A stretch of DNA of 64,000 bases, from NCBI RefSeq assembly GCF_030272615.1, contig NC_081414.1:308617164-308681163 (forward strand), written 5' to 3'. A model generated the notes under the pieces. It saw only the letters and a program-made list of their open reading frames with translations, made no database searches and was not told the origin of the DNA. Made by a program: the position numbers and the translations under genes. Source of the stretch: Cryptomeria japonica. Lineage: Eukaryota; Streptophyta; Pinopsida; Cupressales; Cupressaceae. Shown here one piece after another: positions 47,071 to 58,396 of the stretch (position 1 is its first letter; every line of letters starts with the position of its first letter).

Positions 47071-47530
47071 CAAAAATCATAAAAATCAAATAATGTCCTG
47101 AAAAAATCATTAAAAAATTGAAAAATGTCTTGAAAAAAAAAATCTCTCAAAAAAATCATATAATGTCCTTAAAAAATCATAAAAAAATTGAAAAATGTCT
47201 TGAAAAAAATCATAAAAATTAATAAATGTCCTGAAAAAATCATAAAAATTGAATAAATGTCCTGAAAAAATCTCTTAAAAATTGAAAAATGTCCTGAAAA
47301 AAGATCATAAAAATTACAAAATGTCCTGAAAAAAGTCTCTTAAAAAAATTTAAAAATGTCCTGAAAAAATCATAAAAAAAATCAAATAAAGTCCTGAAAA
47401 AAAAAATCAAAAATATCGAATAACGTCTTGAAAAAAAAGTATCTAAAAATCAACAAATTGATAATCCCTAAAAATCATAAAACGTCCTGAAAAAACACAA
47501 AAAAAATTGTAAAACTCCAAAAACAAAAAA
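47071..47530. repeat. 12-unit A-rich array with gtcctg cores
   Basis: Twelve copies of 'aatgtcctgaaaaaa' or close variants (gtcttg, gtcctt) spaced 32-40 bp, linked by 'tcataaaaattgaa' or 'tctcttaaaaa'. It lies within the internal region, about 0.9 kb after the Gln/Pro-rich frame. Confidence 0.9.
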
Positions 47531-48965
47531 AACAAACATTTTGCAATAAATTATCCCTCTTGTGCATAAGACAAGTCACTGAGCATTCCTCCAATGACTC
47601 GCAATCAAACACTGTGCTTTAATGAAATCACGCATTAACAGATGAACTTTTTTCAATCAAAACCAAACATTCAAACTGATCAGAATTGTCATCTCAATCG
47701 AATATCAGTATCCAAATCAGTTGTCCTTGTTCCTATTATCATGGGTCTTATACAGGGTGTGGTATACTCGAAACCAGACTATGTCCTGTCTTAGAAGGGG
47801 TACCGCATTTCCTGAAACCAAACAGCATGATCGTCCTATCAGCACTTTCAACTTTTGACAATGAAGATCAAGATGTTTGCCTGATTTGCTTGAATTTGTG
47901 TATCTTATCTTTTTATTGATTTATCTTTGGCTTCGATCATGTTCCTATGTTGCTCGATGATGTCATTGAGTGATTTAGAGTGACCGAGATGGATCATGGT
48001 CCTTTTCTTTTTGATTGTGATTGTCGTTTGTCTATGATGTGTCTGTTTGTTTGCAAAAAGGGGTTGCATTTCAGCTCTGGCCTTCAATGCCATGATGCTA
48101 CGCATCCATTTTGCTATATTAAAATAAAGGTTCTCACCTACAAAGTGCATTACTGAAAGCAAGTTTTTCTTCGTCACTAATTTCCCTCTGTCTCATTTCT
48201 TCTTACTAACACTTCTTCCATCAGTTCGGATAGTTAGTTCGGTCTAGTGCTTTGATTTCTCCATACATATGCTGCATCCTGCATTCATTAGTTAGTACAT
48301 TTGCATTACATCAAGCATCCCATCAAGCATCTTATTCATTTCATTTTATCTATGCATCAAAAACGCATAAGCAAAAAAAATGCATCCATACATGTTCCAC
48401 AATGGTACATCAACAGTGCATAAGTCATCCATACATGGAAAATAACTACAAATCATAAGTCATTTGCATCTCATCATATCGATGCATATCATATCATATG
48501 TCACAATAATATCGGAGTACAAAATCGGACTGTCTGTCCTAAGTATGGCCCGCAGGCTGACTACAAAATGTCAAAATACATAATGTCCACTGTCTGTCAT
48601 AAGGAGCATGTGCCTCTGTCACTGGGTGCTCCCTCTATCCTCCTCATCCCTGCCATGTCTCAAGGATGATGTCTCTCCTATCCCAAGTCCTGCTATTATA
48701 TCTCTGTCCGTTCTTCTGAGTCTATGTCGTAACATGAAGCAGTCAGGTCGGTTCTCCCGCGTGGTCAACGGATACTGTCGACTCTGCATCACAATTGGGG
48801 CACATTTTGTCAGTTTTAGGGTTTGCTCCTACGGGTTGCATTTCCTCATTTTCATGTCCACTTTAGGGTGTTTTTCATCTATTCTGACCTATCCTACCCT
48901 TATCCCCCCTTTTCAGATCATTTGCGTGTTGTTTTGGACCAAAATTGAGTTCCCAATGCACAATT
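47531..48965. other. No gene seen; 3' internal part of the non-autonomous element
   Basis: Contains many 'cat'/'gcat' rich phrases (48,250-48,500) and short open frames without motifs, including one at 48,608-49,156 that runs through the repeats and is unlikely to be translated. Confidence 0.5.
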
Positions 48966-49071
48966 GCGCTTGTGTCAAGGAACCTGTGCTTGTGTCATGT
49001 AACCTACGCTTGTGTACCCTTACACAAGCACAAAAAACCTTACACAAGCGCAAAAGACCCTACACAAGTGC
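48966..49071. repeat. Three direct plus three inverted 20-bp repeats (hairpin)
   Basis: Cores gcgcttgtgt (48,966), gtgcttgtgt (48,986) and acgcttgtgt (49,006), then inverted cores acacaagcac (49,022), acacaagcgc (49,042) and acacaagtgc (49,062). All are at 20-bp steps, with the symmetry centre near 49,018. The RNA could fold into a hairpin of about 50-nt arms. The cores match those at 41,361-41,472, so the inverted copies could also pair with the 5' array. Confidence 0.9.
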
Positions 49072-49599
49072 AGAAGTCAGTTTCTGTATCCCCTGTGGGC
49101 CCTGCAATGTCTCGCAAGCAAGTCAAATTCATGAAATTGAAAACATGGGTTTTTGAGATACATATCGCTGCTCCCACATCATCCGGTCGTTTGTACATGC
49201 GTACACATTCTCTGAGGTGATCTACCATTTGAATGTTCACCATCTCTCTGCAAGTGTCCTTTTCCAGAGCAACAAATCCTCTTCTTGGGCTAGTGCAAAT
49301 GAGCAATTTTCACCCTCTTGGTCTCATTTATAACTCTTTGTCATTGCATAGATGGACGTGCGTCCTCTCCATCTTATGTTGGTCGTGGTCTTTTGCATCT
49401 TAAATTGCTTGTCCTTCATGCATCCGATATCCGATTGTCAGTCCGTTTGATCCTATCATTTTCTATCATTCTTATCGATCAATTGGCCTCTTTTCTGCAT
49501 GTTTCCGGCCAATTCCTCGAGGGGGCATGCATATGTCATTGTTATTGTCTGGGGCATTTTCATTATTGTTCTTTGAAACAACGCTTAAAATCGTATTGT

Positions 49600-49614
49600 C
49601 TCAAAGAGGGGCAA
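49600..49614 (+). promoter_or_regulatory. Polypurine tract of the non-autonomous element
   Basis: caaagaggggcaaaa lies immediately before the 3' LTR start TGTAGACACC. Same form as the tracts at 14,826 and 62,911 (minus). Confidence 0.82.
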
Positions 49615-49616
49615 AA

Positions 49617-51353
49617 TGTAGACACCTAAAAATGGTCAACGCTTGCGGGATCATACTTTAACATTTGCGCATTGCCTCATTTTAGGTTTTTGCGTCGCAT
49701 TAACATTTCTACTATGACTCGCACTTGATCTTTATCATTTGCGAGCATCGAGTCATTCTTCTGCATTCTTCAATCATCTCATTCTCGAATTTGGTCTTGT
49801 CGACAACACTATCTAGTCATGATTTGGATCGATCTTATCCTATTGTGTCAATATGCGTGCTAATTTGTCATCATTTTGGACATCGTCAATCCTAATTAGG
49901 GTTTTGTCCTCCTATCAATCTTGCAATCAATTTGTCATCAATCATTGCTCTCTTATCAATTTTATCATCAATCTTATCATTTTGGACATCGTTAATCCTA
50001 ATTAGGGTTTTGTCCTCTTTTCAATCTTATCATCTGGTGATCGGTTTATCAATCTTGTCGTTTTATTTGTCATCGATCGTTGTCATGTTTTATTTTGTCA
50101 TTTTGGCAATTGATTTGTCATCAATTGTGGTTGGTTTATCAATCTTGTCGTTTTATTTGTCATCGATCGTTGTCATGTTTGATTTTGTCATTTTGGCGAT
50201 TGATTTGTCATCGATCGTGGTCATTTTTCAATCCTGTCGTTTTGCAATATATTCTGTCATCGATCATTGTCCTCTTATCAATTTTGTCATTTTGCGACCG
50301 ATTTGTCATCGATCGTTGTCTGTCTCAAATATGTCAATTTGGATCAATTTGTCATTGTTCCTTGTCAATTGGCGCATTTTCTTAATCAAATCATTTTGTC
50401 GCACTGGTCATTTATCAATTCAAAATCATGACATTAATTATCTTCAATCAAGACCTAATTGTCATCCTTGCACTTCTAGTTCGTCTTCTAGGGTTTTATG
50501 ATTTATTCATTTAACCTAATTTGTCATTTCTTCTTCTAGGGTTACTAAATTATTTATTAATCCTAAGTTACAATTAAATCTTTATTTAATTGGCTAATTA
50601 TTCTTCCTCTTGTAAATTAATTAATAAATGACAAATTGTTAATTAATTTACCTAATTTCTTCTAATTCACTAAATTCTAATTTCCATCAATTTCTAATTC
50701 CTAATTTTCATCAATTTCAATTTTCTAATTTTCTAAATTTCTAATTTCTTTTCCCTCCTATTTCATCTCCTAATTCTATGGGAATGACATTTCAATTTGT
50801 CATGAAATTGTCATAATTGACAATCAATCAATTTTGACATAGAATGTGTCATAATTTGTCATCAATTATCAATCAATCAAATTGTGCATGGAAAGTGCAT
50901 AATTTGTCATAATTTGTCATATTGATTTGCAATTTCCATTTGAATTGCATCATGCTAATCTTGTCATTTATCCAATTCTTCTATAAATTGGATGATTTTC
51001 AATCAAAGCTAATCTTGAATCTTGAATCCGAATCCTTAATCAAACTACCGAACTTACGCTTCTAGTACTCTTGAGCTTTTCATCAATCTTGCTTTCAATT
51101 GTATGTGCACTTGTAGGTGAGATCCACAAATCCATTGAAGAGGAAAGAACAACAATGGAGCCGCATGGAAGGAGCATTCAATTCTGCATTTGGTTTGCAT
51201 AATCTTTCATTTTGAATGCTTTGTTTTCATATCTCTATTGAGTGTGCTTAGGATTAGGTTCATTTGCAATGAGTGCTCTCATGATTGAGTTATCATGTCT
51301 TGTGTTTTGATTGATCTACTTATCTTGTGATGATTCCTAATTTCTATGCTATA
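49617..51353 (+). mobile_element. 3' LTR of the non-autonomous element
   Basis: 1,737 bp, TGTAGACACC to TATGCTATA. The last bases are gctata where the 5' LTR has gctaca, a C-to-T change in the terminal CA. It holds 172 bp (50,640-50,811) absent from the 5' LTR, flanked by aaattgt. Confidence 0.92.
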
Positions 51354-51358
51354 GTAAG
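51354..51358. repeat. Target site duplication, right copy (gtaag)
   Basis: Identical to 39,665-39,669. After it the interrupted copia LTR continues with aggtcatgg. Confidence 0.88.
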
Positions 51359-51917
51359 AGGTCATGGTCAAGGAATGTAATGTGTGAATAAAGTAATATC
51401 ATTCAGACAAAGGAGTTGGTCGATCAGTGGAGATCAAATTGGGTTTATGTAAGAGGATTTAGTCCTCTAATATTGAGCTTAACCAAGATTGTACTCAGGC
51501 ATAGGAGATGCTATATTTTGTAGTTCATCACTTCTCTGGATTGTAGTCTAGATTTGTATGTAGTCAGTGAGACTCCTTTTGTGATGAGCAGTGTGCTCTA
51601 GGTTGTTATCCTTCCTACATGTGTAGGCCCCTTCATTGTAAATTCACATACTTACTACATAAGTATTATCTAACTATGGGTAGGCTTCCCGCCGTGGTTT
51701 TTCCCTTTACTGAGTTTTCCACATACAAATCTTGGTGTTGTGTGGATGGATTTTATTTTGTGATTATTGTTCATGCTTAATTGGATTAAGTACTATTCTG
51801 GTATTATTGTTTTGGGTTCTGATATTATTGTTTTAAATTTCTAATGCTTTTGGTAATCTGTGACAATTGATTCACCCCCCCTCTTAGTTATCTTTCGGTC
51901 ATCTGAACTGTCTAATA
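51359..51917 (+). mobile_element. 3' part of the split LTR of copia A
   Basis: Continues the LTR begun at 39,023: 'gtagtcagtgagactcc', 'gtgctctaggttgttatcc', 'ccgccgtggtttttcc' and the C run at 51,875-51,881, matching the block order of the LTRs at 28.2-29.2 kb and 57.1-57.9 kb. The PBS follows. The exact last base is uncertain. Confidence 0.8.
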
Positions 51918-51919
51918 AT

Positions 51920-51931
51920 TGGTATCAGAGC
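51920..51931 (+). promoter_or_regulatory. tRNA-iMet type primer binding site of copia A
   Basis: tggtatcagagc, the standard initiator-Met primer site of plant copia elements. Confidence 0.9.
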
Positions 51932-51975
51932 TTTGGTCCTCTCTGCAGAAAGCTTAACCACTTGAGGAAGATCCT

Positions 51976-53555
51976 ATGGCGACTAACAATTCAAGATCAC
52001 CCAGTTCTTCTAGAGCTATCTTTTGAAGGGATATACCAAGGCTTGAAGGAACAAACTATACAATATGAAATATTTGGATGGAGACTCATCTAAGATGTCT
52101 TGGCAAGGAGATTTGGGAGATCAGACATAATGGTGTCACACCCTATATTCTGAGATCTGGCAATCCTCCTCCAGCTAACTTGGACAAGGAGATTGATAAT
52201 AATTGTAGAGAAAGAGAATCCCTCTTGTGTGCACTGTCTGATCAACAAATTATGGGATTAACAGACAAATCATCTAGACAGGCTATATGGGATAAGTTGC
52301 AGACTCTTAATGAAGGTGACCCTATAGTGAAGATTGCTAAACTTGATGGTTATCGGGTGAGATATGAAAACCTGAAGATGGAAGAAGATTAAAGGATTAC
52401 TGCATTCATGGAAAGGGTAAATGAAATTGTAATGGGAGTTCAATGTTGTGGTGGAAATCTGAGCGAAGATGAGATTGTTTCTAAAGTCTTAAGAGCCCTA
52501 CCACTGGCTTACAAAAGGAAGGCTAATACTATTAATGAGTTGAGAAAAATGGCTAATACATCTATCAATAGTGATACTTTGGTTGGGAAACTATCTTCTT
52601 TTGAGCTTGACGAATTTGGACCTTCTGGAGCTATGAATACTGAACCTCCTTTTCATGCATCTACATCTACAACCGGTAAGCAAGATTGGAGAGCATTATA
52701 TGAAAAAGAATTAAAAGATATGAAGAGAGAAGATGATGATTTTGAGCAACTTAAAGCACTATTTTCTAGAAGAGTACTGAAAGGACTGGTAGGAAGTAAG
52801 TATGAAGGAAAAACACCTTTTAAATGTTTTGCATGTAATAAGATTGGTAATTTTGCATCTAGATGTTCTTAAAGGAATTCAAGATTGGAAGAAAGAGTTA
52901 AAAGATCATTTAAGCCTAACCCTGGATATTAGAACAAGTATAGATACAAGAAAAACATAGACAAATCATGCTACATAGTGGATGAGGAAGGCAATACTGA
53001 TTCAGATGATGAACTGGTAGAAGACTTTGCTAGTGGATCTGACAATTGGAAGGAATGGGTATTCTTGGCTATCAAGGAAGATGATCTAGCACTGGAAGAG
53101 AATGTACTTGAGGATAAGGATGAATGGGTAATTGACAGTGGTTTTTCACATCATATGACTGGAGATAAATGGAAGTTTCTATCATTGCAAGAAATTGATG
53201 GTGGACTAGTTATATTTGGAGATGACAAGGCATGTATGATCAAAGGAAAAGGAACTATATCATTGGATGGTAAGAACAATACTGAAAATGTTTATTATGT
53301 TGAAGGCTTGAAGCATAATATTTTGAGTGTAGGACAATTGGTAGATAAGGAATTTCAATTACAGTTCAAGGATGGAAAATGCAAAATCATTAATAGATCT
53401 AGCTTGGAGATTGCAACCGGTACACAGACAAAAGGTAACATATTTAATTTGAACTTTGATGAGTAGACATGTTTGATTACATAGGTTGATGAGAGTTGGT
53501 TATGGCATAAAAGGCTGAGTCATGTGAATTTTTATTGTATTGTAAAGATCAGTTT
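51976..53555 (+). pseudogene. Copia A gag, protease and start of integrase (truncated)
   Basis: One frame from the ATG at 51,976 (MATNNSRSPSSSRA), with stops near 52,024, 52,057, 52,390, 52,870, 52,930 and 53,464. Gag reads CALSDQQIMGLTDKSSRQA, VLRALPLAYKRKANTI and LVGKLSSFELDEF. The zinc knuckle at about 52,830 is CFACNKIGNFASRC, with Asn replacing the His. The protease is DEWVIDSGFSHHMTGDKWKF, with Phe for the usual Cys after the DSG motif. Then comes KGNIFNLNF, and integrase starts WLWHKRLSHVNF but ends at 53,555 where the LTR of element B begins. The rest of A is not found in the window. Confidence 0.88.
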
Positions 53556-54992
53556 TGTTGGCATTTTGAGTTTATTGTCATTTTGCATAGAGATTGCATT
53601 AATGATATGTTGTCATTGATGTCAATTGAACTGGTAAAAAGTATTCATGTTATTACTGATATTGTTGTTTTTGATATTGGCTAGTAATCAGTAAGAAGAC
53701 AGTTGTAGATGATATTGTAACCGGTATGTAAAGTTTGTGACTTGAACCGGTGTAAAGGGTCAAACCTTTCTATGTAATTTAACCGGTAAACCCTATCAGT
53801 TGTTAAACCCTAACCGATCAAGTTTGTTGGTTTATTATCTGATGAGTGGTAATGATGGAGACATGTGTTATCATTGTATGAGGATAAATTCAAATTTGCT
53901 TGGCACATTTTTTTATTGTCTAGGGAAGGAGCAAAGAGGATTGCATTTAATGCACAACATGTGATGAGTTACAAAGTCCAATGGAGCGGTGATCATGGAG
54001 CGGTTGGAATTGTCTTGAAGAATGTGAAGAGATTGTCATGATTTATAATGGTCAAGATTGAACTGACTTGTTTGTAATCTCAATGATGAGAATTAGGTTT
54101 TTGTTGTGTTACTGACCTAATTGATTTGTATTTAAGGTCGATGAAGTTGTTTGTAAAGGTTGTTGGAAAGATTGGTAGAAAACCTGTTGAGTGTGTGGTT
54201 GCCCAACCAGTGAATAGATCTACATTTTTGAGTGAAGGCAGATTGAAGCTTAGAAGGATTTGATCAAGCAAATGTAGTGCTACTTAGATAGATCAGGAAA
54301 ACCTGTTGGTTTCTAACAATTGTAGCAGAAGTAAAATCCCTTAACTGGGTAAGCTCTAACAAGCTTGGTTACTCATTAAATCCTCTAACAGGGTGGTCCA
54401 TTAGCTTGGATTCTTAAATCCTCCAACGAGGTTACTCCCAACAGGGTATTGTGCTTCTAACAAGGCATATTTGTAATTCCCTTAACTGGGTGATTCCTAA
54501 CCGGAATTAGTTCTTAACATAACTTATTGTAAATCTCTAACAAGATTTGGCTCCTAACAGGGCAAACTTCGAGAGAGTCTAGATAGCTATCCTTGTGAGT
54601 CCCATCTCACCGTGGTTTTTACCTATTTGGATTTTCCACGTATAAACATTTATGTCAAGTGGTGAATGCTTTTGTGGTTGTGATCTTATTTGTTGATCTG
54701 ATTAATTTTTGATAAGGCACATTAAGTAGAAGCAATGAGAGATGAATGTGTTGAGTTAAGATTAAGCATTGTTGATGTTTACAAGATTGAAGGTGTTTAC
54801 TGCTAAAAGTTGTCATAACAGTTAAACCAGTTAATGTCAAGTAATCCTAAGAATATTGATCTTGACTGAGATATGTTTACTTTGTTTGACTGAGTTTGAG
54901 CTTGGGAACTTTGTATCAATTTTTCAATATACTGATTCACCCCCCCCCCTCTTAGTATTCTACCGGTTACTTATTATTTCATCATACCATCA
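53556..54992 (+). mobile_element. 5' LTR of copia B
   Basis: TGTTGGCATTTTGAG to CATACCATCA. Contains a TATA-like tatttaagg (54,129), an array of 'ctaacaggg' and 'ccttaactgggt' phrases (54,330-54,570), and the C run at 54,940-54,949 before its end. Confidence 0.9.
54129..54137 (+). promoter_or_regulatory. TATA-like box in the 5' LTR of copia B
   Basis: tatttaagg, conserved at 60,889 in the 3' LTR. Confidence 0.45.
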
Positions 54993-54994
54993 AT

Positions 54995-55006
54995 TGGTAT
55001 CAGAGC
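54995..55006 (+). promoter_or_regulatory. tRNA-iMet type primer binding site of copia B
   Basis: tggtatcagagc, two bases after the LTR end. Confidence 0.93.
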
Positions 55007-55063
55007 TATCCAGGTCCTCTTAATCTAAAAGCCTAACAACTTGAGGAAAAGATTTTGTAGATC

Positions 55064-56030
55064 ATGATGAAGAAAGAAGGTCCAAATTTTAACAAAGATA
55101 ACTATAGAATATGGAGTGACAAAATGAAGATTTACATTAAGAGTCTTGGCATTCAGTATTGGGATCATATAGAACATAAGTATACTACACCTAATGGACC
55201 CCTAACTGATGATCAGAAGAAAGAACAACAAGAAAATCACCAAGCATTAGAACCTATTATCAATTCCCTGTTTGATGTTGAATATGTAGATGTTCATGGT
55301 CTTGAAACTGCATATGAAGTATGGAAGAAACTTGAAGATATCTATAATGGTGATGAGCATGTCAATATTGCTAAAGAAGAGAGTTTAAGAGGGAAGTTTG
55401 ACGACATGAAAATGTCAGAAGGTGAGAACATCCAATAGTATGGTCAAAGGATCAAAGAGATAGTTGGAGAGATAAAGAGTGTAGAAGGGAAAGTGGAAGA
55501 TGCCATAGTAATCAGTAAGGTACTAAGAACCCTGCTACTAGTCTATGCTATCTAAGCTACAACTATTCAGGAGATAAAATCCATTGACAAGACAAAGGTG
55601 ACTCTTGACTCTATTATTGGCAAACTTATTTCTTTTGAACTAAATGGCTATTATGGTAGTGTACAGAAATCAAAATCTGCATTCAGAGCTTCTGTCTCTA
55701 GCCCATCTGTGAGAAGAAGTAGAGATACTGGCAATAGATAGGAATCTAGATCCAACAGAGAAGCTGATGATGAAGACAACTTATTGGAACTTGAAGCATT
55801 GTTAGAAAAATGACTTCCTAGAGGCACTGGTAAATATAGAAGTAAGCTACCTTTAAAATGTTTTGCATGCAACAATATTGGTCATATAGCAGCAAACTAC
55901 CCTAATGGTGAAAATGATTACAAGAGAGACAAATTTAAGAAGTACAAGGGTAAAGGCAAGAGAGATTTTCTTGTAGCTATTGACAGTGGTATTACTGATG
56001 ATGAATTTGATGATGATGTTAGTGAAGATA
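55064..56030 (+). pseudogene. Copia B gag
   Basis: Nucleocapsid precursor. ATG at 55,064 (MMKKEGPNFNKDNYRIWSDK), then MKIYIKSLGIQYWDHIE, TAYEVWKKLEDIYNGDEH and GKFDDMKMSEGENIQ, a TAG at 55,436, YGQRIKEIVGEIKS, and IIGKLISFELNGYYGS. The zinc knuckle at about 55,860 is KCFACNNIGHIAANYP, with Tyr replacing the last Cys. Further stops at about 55,553, 55,739 and 55,811 are mostly the type produced by C-to-T change (CAG, CGA). Protein and defects closely follow element C. Confidence 0.9.
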
Positions 56031-57088
56031 TTGTGTTTGTAGAAATTAAGGAAGAAGTATCAGATCAGAAGGCACTAGTATCTAGAATGAATAACTATGA
56101 TGATTTGATCATTGATAGTGGTTGTTCACATCACATGACCAGTGATCAGAGCAAATTTCTTTCCCTGAAGGAATTTGATGGCGGTGTTGTCATATTTGGA
56201 AATGACTCACCCTATATGGTAAAAGGTAATGGAGTTATTTCTCTTAATGAGAAGAGTAGTGTTGATGATGTCTATTGAGTTGAAGGCCTAAAGAACAATC
56301 TGTTAAGTGTGGCACAACTTAATGATAGAGGTTACCCACTGGAGTTCAGAAATGGTATATGCAAAATCTTTGACAACAAAGGTGAATTAATTGCAACTAG
56401 GAAATAGACTACAGGTAATCTATTTCATCTAAATCCTAAAGTTATCAACTATTTGATTGCAAAATTAGATGATAACTGGCTTTGGCATAAGAGATTTTTT
56501 CATATAAACTTTGACAATATTATTAAAGTAAGCAAGTCTAAGATAGTAAGAGGTCTTCCTGAGCTAGACATACTAGTTAATGCTCTTTGTAAAGAATGTC
56601 AACTAGGAAATATGACTTCTTCAACTTTGGAGAGCAAGTCCTCCTTAGTAGAGCACTTGTTAGATTTGGTTCATACAGACCTATGTGGACCAACAAGAAC
56701 AAGAAGCATTCAAGGTGCTAGATACTTCATGATCTTCATTGATGATTATTCAAGGATGATGTGGGTCACATTCTTAAAGGATAAGAATGAAGCTTTTGGC
56801 AAATTCAAGGCATTCAGAGCCTTAGCTAAGAAAGAGAGTAGCAAAAAGATAAAATGTCTAAGAACAGATCAAGGTGGTGAATTCACTTCTACAGAGTTCA
56901 CTAAATATTGTGATGATAATGGTATCAAGTAGCATATTTCTACACCAAGGACACCATAACAAAATGATATAGCAGAGAGCTACAACTGATCAGTGGTTGA
57001 AGCTGCTACAACTATGTTGATACAAAGAGGTGTATCAAAAACCTTTTGGAAAGAAGTTGTAAGTACGGCTGTCTACACAATGAACTTG
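56031..57088 (+). pseudogene. Copia B protease and N-terminal two thirds of integrase
   Basis: Protease with the catalytic motif LIIDSGCSHHMTSDQSKF (about 56,107), KEFDGGVVIFGNDSPYMVKG, and a TGA after SSVDDVY. Integrase follows: zinc-binding WLWHKRFFHINFDN with CKECQLGNMTSSTL, then the core with Asp in LVHTDLCGPTRT (about 56,673), Asp in CLRTDQGGEF (about 56,865) and Glu in NDIAESYN (about 56,977). Stops occur at 56,930, 56,957 and 56,987. At 57,088 the reading is cut by an inserted LTR within the AVYT(Q)NRVLVKRG segment. Confidence 0.9.
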
Positions 57089-57855
57089 TTAGGATTCCCA
57101 AAGATACTGAGAGGGGGGGGGGTGAATCAGTATCTTGCCGGTTAACTGATTTTATGACCCTATTAAATAAATTGCATTCCAAAATAGTGTGTTGATAAAC
57201 AAGAATTAATGCAGTAAATATGAACAATAAACACAACATAGAAAGCACACCATAACACAAGATTTTTAATGAGGAAACCCGGTGTGGGAAAACCTCAGTG
57301 GGATTTCTGACCCACAATATTCACTCACTAGCCAATGAATGGATATTACTTACAATAGGGGCTTGCACATGCAGAAAGGCCAACTACCTAAAGCTCATTG
57401 CTTAATTACAAAAGGAAGTCTCACTGACTTACAAAATGGATTATACAAATCTAATATGATGTACTACTTTAGTTTAGCATCTTCTATGCTAGGTTCAGTA
57501 CCGGTTTAAGCTCATACAATAACCATAAACCTTACTCCAAAATCTGCATTAATATTCGCATATTACTTCTGCAATAATCTAACCATGTCCGCATCTTAAA
57601 TGATCTACAAGATCTCATACTTATATATGAGTCTTATTACAATATGCCTTGTCAGCTTATAGAAAGATATTACAATTAAATACAAAATACAATAATCAAA
57701 ATCCTGTCGGCTGGGGTGCCGGTAATCATCTTTGTCACTATTGGTAAACTATTTGCCAGTGTCGGTGCTTTCTAGTGCCATAGGATTGCAAGGTTTCCAT
57801 CAATGACAATACCTTCAATCACCTACAATTCTCATTGGAGAGTGCAATGCCAACA
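57089..57855 (-). mobile_element. Solo copia LTR inserted in the integrase of copia B
   Basis: On the minus strand it begins TGTTGGCATTGCAC at 57,855 and ends AATCCTAACA at 57,089, 767 bp, with the G/C run at 57,113-57,123 and block order of the LTR family seen at 28.2 kb and in element A. No internal region remains, so it is a solo LTR left by recombination. The integrase reading resumes after it (NRVLVKRGKDKTPYEYWYG). No convincing target duplication; acacaa / acataa around the junction is only possible. Confidence 0.83.
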
Positions 57856-58396
57856 TAATCGAGTTCTAGTAAAAAGAGGTAAGGACAAAACCCCATATGA
57901 GTACTGGTATGGGAGCTCACCTGATGTTAGCTATTTTATAATATTTGGTAGCAAATATTTTATTAAAAGAGGTGACTACATAAGCAAGTTTAAAGCTAAG
58001 AGTGATGAAGGCATATTTCTTGGATATTCCACCAAGAGTAAGGCATAGAAATGCTTCAACAACCGGACATACAAAATTGTTGAGAGTGTTGATGTTCATG
58101 TAGATTAATGTCCTAAAATATCAGAAGGAACTAATTCTGAGAAGAAGGATGAAGATCCTTCCATTTTGCTTTTAGAACCCAAAACTGTTAAATCAGAAAC
58201 TTGTAAAGCAAATCTTGATGTACTTGTTCAACCGAAACAAATAAATTCAGAGGAAGATGACAATGAAAAAGATGAACCTGAAGAGAATGATCATGTCATT
58301 CCTAGGTATGTGAGACCGAATCACAATCCTAAATAGATAATTGGGGATAAGGATACTGGAGTACTAACTAGAAGGAGAATAAGAGATAACTCTTGC
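57856..58396 (+). pseudogene. Copia B integrase C-terminus and linker
   Basis: NRVLVKRGKDKTPYEYWYGS, then YFIIFGSKYFIKRGD and DEGIFLGYSTKSKA, match the GKTPYELWYG / GIFLGY end of copia integrase. An acidic linker (EEDDNEKDEPEENDHVI) then leads to RT. Stops after KSKA (58,049), HVD (58,106) and NPK (58,334). Confidence 0.85.

Larger units (their letters stand above)
39670..51353 (+). mobile_element. Non-autonomous 11.7-kb LTR retrotransposon (LARD-like)
   Basis: Complete by structure: 5' LTR (39,670-41,234), PBS, 8.4-kb internal region, polypurine tract, 3' LTR (49,617-51,353) and perfect target duplication gtaag. No reverse transcriptase, integrase, RNase H or protease motif is found on either strand. 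The only long frame encodes a Gln/Pro-rich protein (43,287-46,166). It must have been moved by enzymes supplied by another element; its PBS matches that of gypsy element 1. It is inserted in the 5' LTR of copia A. Confidence 0.88.

Noticed and set aside
48608-49156. 182-codon plus-strand open frame near the 3' end of the non-autonomous element
   Set aside because: No domain, overlaps the direct/inverted 20-bp repeats, and is not in an expected coding position.
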